From positions 1-64,000 of the forward strand of contig CAIOKE010000283.1 of NCBI GenBank assembly GCA_903858815.1: 64,000 nt of DNA, given 5' to 3'. The position numbers were made by a program, and so were the translations under genes. Shown piece by piece: positions 53,601-62,100 of the stretch. Source of the stretch: an uncultured Planctomycetaceae bacterium (lineage in GTDB: Bacteria; Planctomycetota; Planctomycetia; Planctomycetales; Planctomycetaceae). How positions within the stretch are numbered: position 1 is the first letter of the stretch; each line of letters opens with the position of its first letter. The notes beneath the pieces are model-generated. The model saw only the letters and a list, made by a program, of their open reading frames with translations, did no database searches and was not told the origin of the DNA.

Positions 53601-53966
53601 ATTCCCATCGATGGACTCACGGAACTGCCGTCCGGAACGCTGGTTGAGGTCGAGCTGGTGCTGGACAGCCGCAACGATTACGAATACCTGCTGCTGGAAG
53701 ATCGGAAACCCAGTGGCTTTGAACCGGTGGATCAGCGCAGCGGGTATGTCTTCGACGGGCTGCGTGCCTATCGCGAATTCCGCGATGACCGCGTCAGCCT
53801 GTTCCTCAGCACACTCGCTCGTGGTCAGCACAGTATCAGTTACCAACTGCGAGCAGAAACGCCCGGGCAGGTGACAGCCCTTCCGGCCTCCGTCGAAGGC
53901 ATGTATGCACCGGAACTGGTCGGCAACAGTACCAGCCTGCGACTGAACACCGTGGAGCGCCCCTGA
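47643..53966 (+). CDS. Alpha-2-macroglobulin family protein, thioester-type, secreted
   Basis: MG2-like AITDRPVYRPGHNVNYSLWIR, A2M domain FWTTAVNADADGTAEISFKVPDNLTRWKIQVWAL, thioester motif PYGCTEQTLNRF at 52197-52211; hydrophobic leader. Confidence 0.93.
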   Translation: MTQGLQVMRGFLTVLVLLLSSAPLMATPQEPTDKRTSADAEMQKNNFADALKTYQELLQGPQGSKHDLLQAVQCLQSLGRIKEVDRLIEDAVAAHPQRFEILQAAAEGYQSAEDFGFLIAGRFERGGHRGGGEMASVEARDRIRSLQLLLQALKAAETDPTISAEQKAATWMAIADQIGSARYSSAWKLQLLSDLTNLPEPEQGVSPWMARGANPTSSAAPVDEQGQPVFHQLPKSWEAAVSDGERWRRAMHEAALLNPGVLSSTQLAFAEFLQNQFGAGTVGNLSTEPIQPQSETQTDTKKFSRLSLQDNETLARLANGIQRFELPDEFNFLKIAHSLIERNDETANQAFELLIREHMNRTQYPQAAKLLKEKLEVTPAPEADNLRSRIQQIEGNWMQFLTAETLPAAGQASFDIRYRNGRKVKFTATPVNVDLLLDDLRKYLASNPAEFDYRRTQLPEIGWQLIENSGKKYLADNTIEWSIDLTPPAGHFDETRSIKAPLPKAGAWWVQARMQDGNNTRMVLWLADLAIVEKQTEAGTLVFVADAVTGAPVPRTDLQFFGWEFQYQGQRPRIEIRRFADRTDANGLCIPQFNLQLLQSQWLITAKSPDGRSAFSGFSSLWAPRSIEPLAWSPLKVYAITDRPVYRPGHNVNYSLWIRRPQFSGDQNEWADQPVWIQIRNPRGEVVSEQQQQTDGRGTVAGLYQLPADALLGGWSVVVSGNTTIVRQIEENGRVREVTETVRQELGGGSFAVEEYRKPEFEVTVQAPEKPVQLGQKFTTTVHADYYFGAPVAGARLHYRIERKKQQERWFPAARWDWLYTQGYWWYTSDYSWYPGFQNWGCLPPIRPWWNWNPDPPEIVSEGDALLNSDGTFRLEIDSAMALASHGDSDHIYEITAEVIDQSRRKVSGTGSVIAARNPFQVFAWMNRGHYQTGDAATLHFQARTPDGQPVAGTAQLRLLSVSWDQNQQPVEQEVQSWQATTAADGSGSLRLNLPQSGQFRASVMITDAAGQQQEGAVVFFVRGPAEDGHNYRFNNLELTADQQEYAVGDTVRLQVSTDRADSTVLLFIRAREGNCPAPQILKLQGKSTVVEVPIAAEDQPNFHIEALTISAGKVYSEVREIVVPPENRVAVVEVKPAAEKYRPGQQARLSLKLTDLNGQPFTGNTVVSVFDASLEAIAASSIPEVRSFFWDIRRSHYLQIRTSLQRTGSPVPLPDEVSMNWLGFPDSPTGLNFSYASSRFGMQPRGGGGAFLRGMMAEGAPSAAMGVPAAEAGAPMAMADAFMAKAAPQGNESATTLRSEFADTAFWTTAVNADADGTAEISFKVPDNLTRWKIQVWALGDGTRVGSGESRIVAAKDLMIRPQLPRFLTERDQIVLSAVINNTLKTEQSVRVVFEHADGLLKLNSPAEQTVLVPAEGSTRVDWVAAAVAPGKATIRMSAFAAGDSDATEIHVPVNVYGLLKTDSFTGIVRPSDAAGSITVTVPEQRNPEQSRLEVRFSPSLAAALVDSLPYLIEYPYGCTEQTLNRFLPAVLVQRTLQKMNISLELAQQQQIMLNSGRTWLGKYPQHWGQPPEIQTRDIRPLPAGFGMGSSTLAKWIQQHLDEDQKSARGLPGTFNPVFSDQQLNVIVRAGVNRLTEMQLSDGGWGWFSGSGEYSSPHTTAQVVHGLTIAAQNDVPILPDVIQRGVQWLQLWQTTQLELLREGDRHRADPNYDSKLTYRMSADNLDAFVALVLSEHGTGDVAIRDYLLRDRGQLTAYGLALCGLYLHRLQDLPNRDLVIQNLNQFLVRDVENQTAWLQLPEQFSWYWYGSENEAMAAFLQLKLAATPQDPVLPELVKYLLNNRQHGSRWKSTRDTALVIESLARYIEATGEDSPDMTVEVLIDGQLRKTVQINRENLFGFDGQLVLSGAELTSGQHTVEIRRNGRGPVYFSAWLTNFTKEQQIAAAGLEVRVQRNFFRLERDDQQTDVRGSRGQALSQQTLKYRRIPIDGLTELPSGTLVEVELVLDSRNDYEYLLLEDRKPSGFEPVDQRSGYVFDGLRAYREFRDDRVSLFLSTLARGQHSISYQLRAETPGQVTALPASVEGMYAPELVGNSTSLRLNTVERP

Positions 53967-53999
53967 CAAGGTACACCGCTTGAGCCGGACAGCAGAATC

Positions 54000-54050
54000 A
54001 GAGAAGATCCTGATTACTCCTGAACTCGGGTGATCAGGATCAGATTCTCT
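54000..54050 (+). other. Long intergenic stem-loop between the macroglobulin gene and the MoaD-like gene
   Basis: agagaa-gatcctgat (54000-54014) pairs with atcaggatc-aga-ttctct (54033-54050): 15 paired bases with one 3-nt bulge; no strong U-tract. Confidence 0.75.
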
Positions 54051-54075
54051 TCCACCCCAGTGGAAACGAACAATC

Positions 54076-54372
54076 ATGACTCAATGGCAGGTGACTCTGG
54101 AATTCTCCGGACCGCTGCAACGCGCCATGCAGACTCGTGAACTGACTGTCACGGGCACCGGGCCCTGTACGCTTGCATCCATTCTGGCTGCCCTGCTTGT
54201 TGCTCAGCCCCGGGCCGCACAGGCCCTCGCGGTCTCCGCTGAGTCCGTTGTCACCACACTGCCCCCCGGTCTGCTCGTTCTCAGAAATCGGGTACTGCTG
54301 CCGCTGAAACCGCAGACCTCCGTCGCACCCGGGGAACGACTCACATTGATGCCCATGATCAGCGGGGGCTGA
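54076..54372 (+). CDS. MoaD/ThiS-like ubiquitin-fold protein ending in Gly-Gly
   Basis: 98 aa, beta-grasp-like spacing, C-terminus GERLTLMPMISGG; gene lies 4 bp upstream of a ThiF/MoeB-like gene. Confidence 0.8.
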   Translation: MTQWQVTLEFSGPLQRAMQTRELTVTGTGPCTLASILAALLVAQPRAAQALAVSAESVVTTLPPGLLVLRNRVLLPLKPQTSVAPGERLTLMPMISGG

Positions 54373-54376
54373 CAAA

Positions 54377-55141
54377 ATGACCGACAAACAATACTCCCCC
54401 GGTGATGTAGCCCCCTCCGAACTAACCACGCTCACCGAAGAAGAAACACAGATCTATGCGTGGCAGCTGGACGTCGAAGGTTTCGGCAGCGCCGGACAGC
54501 AACAACTGAAAAAGTCGTCCGTACTCATCAGTCGAGTCGGCGGACTGGGATCGGTGGTCGCCTATCAGCTCGCAGCTGCCGGCATCGGTCGGCTGATTCT
54601 GGCCCATGCCGGCAATGTCCAGCCCTCAGACCTGAACCGGCAGCTGCTGATGACTCATGACTGGATCGGTAAACCTCGCATCGAATCCGCTCGCAGAAGA
54701 CTGCTGGAACTGAACCCAGGGCTGGAAATCGTTGCTGTTCCGGAAAACGTATCCCCGGAAAATGCCGATCGCCTCGCCGGCCTCGCCGACTGTGTTGTTG
54801 ATGCAGCCCCACTGTTTCAGGAACGACTGGCACTGAATGATGCGGCCGAACGTCGAGGTCTTCCCGTGGTGGAAGCGGCCATGTACGAACTGGAGGCCTC
54901 GCTCACTGTGATTCACCCGCCCCACACGCTGCGATTCCGGGACCTCGTACCCGCTGTCCCGCCAGGCTGGACTCGCCGGTTTCCGGTCTTCGGAGCCGTC
55001 AGTGGCAGCGTCGGTTGCCTTGCTGCCATGGAAACCATCAAACTCCTGACCGGCTTGGGACAACCTCTGAAAAATCGACTGCTGCGACTGGACCTTCGCA
55101 GCATGCAGTTCGAAACTGTCAGCCTCGCAGCAGCTGAATAA
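54377..55141 (+). CDS. HesA/MoeB/ThiF-family (E1-like) protein with degenerate active site
   Basis: Collinear with MoeB: SVLISRVGGLGSVVAYQLAAAGIGRLILAHAGNVQPSDLNRQLL...IGKPRIESARRRLLELNP...VFGAVSGSVGCLAAMETIKLLTG. Confidence 0.88.
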   Translation: MTDKQYSPGDVAPSELTTLTEEETQIYAWQLDVEGFGSAGQQQLKKSSVLISRVGGLGSVVAYQLAAAGIGRLILAHAGNVQPSDLNRQLLMTHDWIGKPRIESARRRLLELNPGLEIVAVPENVSPENADRLAGLADCVVDAAPLFQERLALNDAAERRGLPVVEAAMYELEASLTVIHPPHTLRFRDLVPAVPPGWTRRFPVFGAVSGSVGCLAAMETIKLLTGLGQPLKNRLLRLDLRSMQFETVSLAAAE

Positions 55142-55215
55142 TCACCTGAGAATCCGCAGACGGCATCCCCCTCAACAGTCTTTCATCCCCAACTCGCAGA
55201 TCAGGCTGTGCACCC

Positions 55216-58200
55216 ATGAAGCGTTTTGCCATTGCCCTGCAGCTGATAATGCTGCTCCTCGCAACGCAGCAGACAACTCTGACAGCCTCTGACTGGCCCA
55301 TGTGGCGTTTTGATGCCGGACGAACTGCTGCCGGAACCACCGAACTGCCCACTCAGCTGCAGCACAGCTGGACCATCAAAGCACCTGCTCGCATTCAGGC
55401 ATGGGATGATCCGCTGAATCTTGACCTGATGCCCTATGACCGCCTGTTTGAACCCATCGTGATCAGTAACCGACTGATTGTCCCTTTCAGTGATACCGAT
55501 CGAGTCTGTGCCTTTGATACTTCTACCGGACAGCAGCTCTGGTCCTTCGTCACCGATGGCCCCGTCAGACTGCCTCCCGCTGCCACGGCTCAGCATGTCT
55601 GCTTCGTCAGTGACGATGGCTGCCTGTACTGTGTCGATGTCGCCAGCGGTAAACTTCGCTGGAAGTTCCTCGCAGCGCCCGGTACACGTCGCATTGTGGG
55701 TAATCAAAGACTGATCTCCACGTGGCCAGCACGGGGTGGCGTCGTGATCCGGGATGGCGTCGTGTATTTTGCCGCCAGTATCTGGCCCATGATGGGTGTC
55801 TACATCGGCGCTGTGGAAGTGGAAAACGGCAGGTTGCTGTGGATCAATGATTCCACTGGCTCAACATGGATTAAACAGCCCCACAGCGCACCATCGTTCG
55901 CCGGAGTTGCTCCCCAGGGTGCACTTGTCGCCACAGCCGAATCACTGATTGTACCAGGTGGCAGGTCCGTGCCAGCTGTCTTCAATCGCAATAATGGTGA
56001 CCTGCGGTATTTTGAACTGAATGCTGGTGGTAAAGGAGTCGGTGGCTCACTTGTACTGGCCGATGATAAGTCCTTCTTTGTCCACACACGACTCCGCAGC
56101 GTACGTGAATTCACACTGGAAAACGGCACCAAATCCTTTTTTCAGTGCAATGAACCAGTGCTCCACGGCGACATGCTCTACGCCGCAGCCGATGCCGGTG
56201 GAAAAGCGGTTCTTCGTGCCCATGCGGCTGATCGCCGAGTCCTCTGGGAAACCCCGATGGATGCCTCCGGGGATCTGATCCTTGCCGGCCACTCGCTGTA
56301 CTCGGCCGGTGCTGCTGGAATTCAGCGACTGACCCTGCCGGACAATCCGCAGAAAGTCGTCCCCACCGCTCCGCCGACAGCCGAAGTCCTCATTCCGCCG
56401 ACCACAGTCACCGGCACAATTCAGCGATTACTGGCTGCTGATCAGAAACTCTTCGCCGTCACTGCTGAAGGAGAAATTCACGCCTTCACAGCGGCTCGCA
56501 ACACGACAACTCCCCTGCACGACCTTGTCACGCCGATACCTGTATCGCCCATGCCGGAAGAATCCGAAACGGCTGCTGCGGCGCTGCTGCAGAGCCTTCC
56601 TGCAGAAGGCTACGCACTCTGGTTCGGCACAGACGATCTCTCCCTCGTCTCGGCCGTTGCCTCACGCTCTCCCTTCGTGCAACTGGCCTGCATCGACGAA
56701 ACTGCCGAACGGATTGAATCTTTACGCCAGCGCTGGGATCTGCAGCGCATCTACGGGAAAGTCACTGCTCATCAGGCTCAACCTCACACCTTCCAGACAG
56801 CACCGTGGCTCGCCCATACCGTGGTGATCGGACGCGAACTGAGCTCCCGCATCGGTCAGGATCAGCAGCTACTCAACCACATCTGGCCCTCTGTTCGACC
56901 TTACGGCGGTGTCCTGCAGCTACTCTGCTCAGCCTCAGATGCCACCACAATCTCAGCAGCCATTGCAGCCAGGCCACCGGAACAGGCTCGCGTGGAAGTA
57001 AATTCGTTCGGGGTTCGCCTGACAAAAGCTGGTCCTCTGCCGAACTCGGCTGACTGGACACATCTGCATGGAAATATCGCCAACACGCGAAAATCTGATG
57101 ATGCGCGAGTTCGGTTGCCACTGGGTGTCCTCTGGTTCGGTGGCAGCAGTAACATGGATGTTCTGCCCCGCCACGGACATGGGCCAGGACAGCAGGTTGT
57201 GGATGGGCGCCTGTTTATTCAGGGAATCAACACCCTCAGTGCCCGCGATGTCTATACCGGCCGAGTACTCTGGAAACGCGATTTCAAAGATCTTGGAACC
57301 TACGACGTCTACTACGATGCAACCTACCGTGAAACGCCACTGGATCCCGCCTATAACCAGGTACATATTCCAGGTGCCAACGCCCGCGGCACCAACTACG
57401 TCGCTACTCCCGAACACGTCTACATTCTGGAAGGTGCCGTCTGTCGCGTTCTGGATCCCCGTAACGGTGACATTCTGCGGACTATTGAACTGCCTCAGGA
57501 GAATCCCGAGGAACCTCAGGAATGGAGCTATCTGGGAGTGTATCAGAACGTTCTGATCGGAGGATTGGGGTTTGCAGAATATCGCCAGCGACTGGAGATT
57601 TCATTCGAGGAGGAGGACGGGAAACTGGGTGGGAACAAAGCCGGCTTCGGCTCGAAAAGTCTTGACCGCGCGGGCAGTATGCTGCTGGTCGGCTTCGATC
57701 GATTCTCCGGCCGCCAGCTCTGGAAGATCCCCGCCCGACACAGTTTCTGGAACAACGGTGTCATCGCCGGCGGTGGACGTATTTACTGTCTTGATCGCAA
57801 CCCGAAGCAGGTCGAGGAAAAGCTGCAGAGACGCGGGATCTCCGCACCGTCCACCTACCGCATCCTTGCCCTGAATCCGCAGACGGGTGAAGAACTGTGG
57901 CAGAAGACTGATGGCGTATTCGGCACATGGCTGGGATATTCCGAACAACACGATCTGCTGCTGCAGGCTGGCGCTGCAGCCAGCGATCGCCTGTCAGGGG
58001 AACCCGATCGCGGCATGATGGTCTGTCGAGCCAATAATGGCGACGTCGTCTGGCATCAGCCGGACCTCGCCTATTCCGGCCCCTGCATCCTGCACAATGA
58101 CCTGATCATCGCCAACGCCAACTCTTACAAGGACTCTGCCGGCGCTTGGTTCCTCAAAACAGGGCAGCCATGGTTGATCATGAATCCACTGACCGGCGAA

Positions 58201-59085
58201 CAGTCACCATTCACTCTGAATCGGGCTTATGGCTGCAATACCATCCTCGCCAGCGAAAACTTTCTCACCTTCCGTTCAGGCGCAGCAGGCTTCTATGACC
58301 TCACGAATAATGGTGGCACCGGAAACTTCGGCGGCTTTCGCTCTGGCTGCTCCGGTAACCTTGTGGTCGCCAACGGAGTGTTGAATGCACCCGACTATAC
58401 GCGAACCTGCAGCTGCTCTTATCAGAATCAGACATCCCTCGCCCTCGTGCACATGCCGGAAGTCGAAACGTGGACGGTCAGCCCGCTGGCACGCCCTGAT
58501 GCACCACGCCTGCCCATCGCTGACCTTGGCATCAATTTTGGAGCCCCCGGACATCAGCGCGATAATCAGGGGACGCTGTGGATCGAATGGCCAGCAGTGG
58601 TAACCGACAATTCACCAGCTCATATCAGGACCAATCCCGAGGCCACCCCCTATAGACGACATTCTTCAGCCTATGCAGACAGCCGCAGCCCGTGGATCTA
58701 TGCTTCCGGACTGCAGAATATCCAGTGGCTGGAAATCGAAACCAGCATCGGAGGTGGCAAAGCCACAGCGCCGAAAGCCCCACGAGGAAAATCCGAAGAC
58801 TGTCAGCCCGACGAACAGAAAACCGATGCCACACACTGGAATCTGCAACTGTACTTTGCCGACCCACACTCACGCCTCGCCGTCACAGCTGCCGCTGCAC
58901 GCAGCTTTGATGTCCTGCTTAATGGCACCGTCGTTCTGCAGAACATGGAAATCCAGCCCGGTGGCACACTGCTGCAGGAAATCAATACCTCCACCCCAGA
59001 CGATGGACCCATCAGACTTGAGTTTCGAGCCACCAGCGGCCAACCCGTCATCTCCGGAATTCGACTGCAGCGCATCAATCCCTGA
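55216..59085 (+). CDS. PQQ-binding-like beta-propeller repeat protein, secreted
   Basis: Signal peptide; propeller blades such as VCAFDTSTGQQLWSFVTDG, LYCVDVASGKLRWKF, ILALNPQTGEELWQKTDG. Confidence 0.9.
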   Translation: MKRFAIALQLIMLLLATQQTTLTASDWPMWRFDAGRTAAGTTELPTQLQHSWTIKAPARIQAWDDPLNLDLMPYDRLFEPIVISNRLIVPFSDTDRVCAFDTSTGQQLWSFVTDGPVRLPPAATAQHVCFVSDDGCLYCVDVASGKLRWKFLAAPGTRRIVGNQRLISTWPARGGVVIRDGVVYFAASIWPMMGVYIGAVEVENGRLLWINDSTGSTWIKQPHSAPSFAGVAPQGALVATAESLIVPGGRSVPAVFNRNNGDLRYFELNAGGKGVGGSLVLADDKSFFVHTRLRSVREFTLENGTKSFFQCNEPVLHGDMLYAAADAGGKAVLRAHAADRRVLWETPMDASGDLILAGHSLYSAGAAGIQRLTLPDNPQKVVPTAPPTAEVLIPPTTVTGTIQRLLAADQKLFAVTAEGEIHAFTAARNTTTPLHDLVTPIPVSPMPEESETAAAALLQSLPAEGYALWFGTDDLSLVSAVASRSPFVQLACIDETAERIESLRQRWDLQRIYGKVTAHQAQPHTFQTAPWLAHTVVIGRELSSRIGQDQQLLNHIWPSVRPYGGVLQLLCSASDATTISAAIAARPPEQARVEVNSFGVRLTKAGPLPNSADWTHLHGNIANTRKSDDARVRLPLGVLWFGGSSNMDVLPRHGHGPGQQVVDGRLFIQGINTLSARDVYTGRVLWKRDFKDLGTYDVYYDATYRETPLDPAYNQVHIPGANARGTNYVATPEHVYILEGAVCRVLDPRNGDILRTIELPQENPEEPQEWSYLGVYQNVLIGGLGFAEYRQRLEISFEEEDGKLGGNKAGFGSKSLDRAGSMLLVGFDRFSGRQLWKIPARHSFWNNGVIAGGGRIYCLDRNPKQVEEKLQRRGISAPSTYRILALNPQTGEELWQKTDGVFGTWLGYSEQHDLLLQAGAAASDRLSGEPDRGMMVCRANNGDVVWHQPDLAYSGPCILHNDLIIANANSYKDSAGAWFLKTGQPWLIMNPLTGEQSPFTLNRAYGCNTILASENFLTFRSGAAGFYDLTNNGGTGNFGGFRSGCSGNLVVANGVLNAPDYTRTCSCSYQNQTSLALVHMPEVETWTVSPLARPDAPRLPIADLGINFGAPGHQRDNQGTLWIEWPAVVTDNSPAHIRTNPEATPYRRHSSAYADSRSPWIYASGLQNIQWLEIETSIGGGKATAPKAPRGKSEDCQPDEQKTDATHWNLQLYFADPHSRLAVTAAAARSFDVLLNGTVVLQNMEIQPGGTLLQEINTSTPDDGPIRLEFRATSGQPVISGIRLQRINP

Positions 59086-59137
59086 GACTCATACATCCCC
59101 CTGATTCAGCATTCCTGACAACCACAACTCCCCCAGC

Positions 59138-62100
59138 TTACTCCATCGACAACTTATACGTCCTGCAGACACGAAACCCTGATGTGATGCTCAGAGTATT
59201 CGGGGGAAAGCTCACACGACTGGCAGATCGAATACCAGAACCAAACGAGTTGAAGGCACCACCACGAGCGACTCGTGTGGTTGTATCCAGAATCGTCCGT
59301 GACAGCATATTGTCCGTGTCGCCGACCAATTCACCCACTGACAGATCAACAAGCAGTGGCGGAGACTGACACCACTCAATAGCGTTACCGTACATTTCGA
59401 ACAGACCAAAACCGTTAGGTCGCAAAGTACCCACTGGGACCATACCGCCTTCGCCGGAATTCCCGGCATACCGGGCATACTGATCCAGCAGGGATTCCCC
59501 GAATCCATAGAATCGTGACGTCAGTGTCCCGCTGCGACACGCAAATTCCCACTCGGCCTCAGTCGGAAGTCGGTAGCCCTGCAACTCAAGGCAATTGGGA
59601 CGCATTTTCATCCCACTTGCAAATACCTGCGCGGGTTCATAACACCACTGATCCTCGGGAAGTCCTTCGCTCCTGCTCAGCCAGTTGCAGAAATGGGCCG
59701 CGTCATACCAGGTGACAGTATTGACTGGAGCATCCTCAGTCTCCGAATAACGACGATTCGAATTATGACTGCTGAGGAACTGTCGAAACTGTGCGACCGT
59801 GATTTCCTGCATCCCGATCGCAAACGTTCGCTTGATTCCGCGACGATGCAACTGTTCCTGATCGGGGCGACTGACGGCCCCACCATACCGTCCGGCCTCG
59901 GCGATCGGTGAACCCATCAGAAACTCTGTTCCTGCATCGATTATTGACATGCTGATTCCCCCACTCCCCTCAGTGCCACCACCGGATTTTGTCACATACC
60001 AGCGTCGCCCCCCGATTGTCTCTCCTTTCGAAAACTCAGAACGTATCTGACGTATTTGCTCATCCGCTCCCAACTGTCGAAGGGACCACTCACACATCCC
60101 ATGTACCCCAGGATCGGGATCGCTGCTCAAACGATCGCAAAGTTCCGCGATAGCAGCAGCCTTGTCAGATTCCGTCAATAAGTTTCCAGCCGCCTGCTCC
60201 CCCAACGCCTGGATCAAAGAACGACGACTGCCAGCATCCTCTTCAGATCTCAGTCGTGCAATAACTTTTGCAGTATCCAGACTGTGGCTCCGAAGTTGAT
60301 CAAGCAGATAACTGCGAACACGCGGATCTGGATTATCCCGCAGCAGTGGCCAGACCGATACCGGAACCTGCAGACGCAGCAGCGTTGCAGCGGCAGCAGC
60401 CTGCTGCAATGCCAGCGACTCAAGCTGCGATTCGGGAATCAGTGGTCGCTGCAGCAGCACCACATGAATTGGTGTGGAATTGTCACTCGTTACACCAATT
60501 GCCAGTGGACGCCATGAGGCTTCCAACAGAAGTTGCACTTGCTGCATTGCCGCTTCAGTCGTACTTGCCTGAACGATTCGTGTTTCGAAAAGCGGGTCTG
60601 CTGACCAGACTCCGGCAAAACGTCTCGCTGGAATAAGTTGCTGAACGAGGGTCAGAAAGTGAGGGTTGTCATGAAGTTCTGCAAAATCAACACTCCGACG
60701 AAGTTCCGCGCCACTGGAAAAACCGGCATCGACGGCCCTCTGAAGTAACTCAATCGCTCGATTCTCAAATTCTACTGCCTCTGCTGACATCCCCTGCTTG
60801 CTGAATACACGGGCAGCCTGGGCGGCAGATCGCGCTGCCCCGTATAGACTATCCCTGTCCTGTGGATTAAGACCAACGAACGCATCCAGTTCAGAGACTG
60901 CACTCGCCACGTCTCGTCGCCACGCAGCGAAAAGAATTGATACATAGGCTGAAGTCACTTGCCCCTCAGCGCCCCCCTTCATCAGCGTCTGTACGTTGCC
61001 AGCCTCCTCCCATCGTTGAAGCTGAGCCAGTACCACGGCCAGGTACTGCAAAACTTCGGCACTCGGTGTTGAGAGATTCGCATTCAGCCACTCCAGATCC
61101 TCCAGCGCCTGCTCGGGCTGATCCGTCCAGTACTGCGCCACTGCCCGCTTCAGGCGAATCGCCGGTCGCTCCAATTGCTCTGACCCCAAAGCCTGAATCT
61201 CCACAAGCTGCTGGCGAAAACTGTCCCTCGGATCAGCCAGTGTCAGTGGCCCCGTCGTCACCGTTGTGAAGTCCCACTGAGGACGCCCGTGCAACTCCTC
61301 GCCTCCCCAATTAAGCAACGTCTGTGACGACGCCCCAATATTGGAAAATACGGCTGAGAATTCCGCGCCTCCCTCAACACTGCCCGCAGCAAAAATCGTA
61401 CGCTGGAATGCGAAGTTTTCTGCGGCAAGGCGCTTCTGCAGATCCTCAAACTGGTCAGATTTCGCCGCATAAACACAACGACGACGATCCTCTGAAGTCT
61501 GACCTTCACACCACAGCGTCAGCCACCCAGCGTGAGGACCTGTACCTGGAATCCACGACAAATCTTCCAGCAAAAGACCTTCACGCTCAGCATCGATCTC
61601 CGGTTTTGGCAGATCCTCAGCCTTCACATTCGCAGCAATCGCCCACTTGCGCCCGTCGCGAATCCACACGGCCGACATCTTCGGGTCATCTGTTACAACT
61701 CCTGTATGTGGACGCAGCCTGATTGGACGATAACCAGACGCTCGCAGAGACTCGCTTAACGGCAGCAGCCTTGAGAATGGAATCTCCAGACAAAACGCGA
61801 TGCGATCCCTGATTAATCCATGCGCAGCCTCTATTCCTGCACGGACCTCTGCGGGCGGACCTGGCCATGACGAAACCGTTGCCGCATCCCCCCATGCTGG
61901 ACTTACTGTCCTTTTCAGAATCTCCTCAAGGTTTCCAACTGCCGCATCCCGCAACGGATCCAACAGCGGAAAAATCAGCCTGTCGACGGCCGGTTCAGCA
62001 TTCAACAGCACCCTGATAAGGGTTGCAGCATCGTCTTTCGCATAATTCGCCAGATATACAGCAATCACCTGCCGGGCTGCACTATCCAGACTCGGATCAA

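Noticed and set aside
59150-59300. Possible diversity-generating retroelement variable region at the SUMF1 C-terminus
   Set aside because: SUMF1/C-lectin ends can be DGR targets, but codons here are not enriched for AAC/AAT, and no template repeat or reverse transcriptase was seen in the window.
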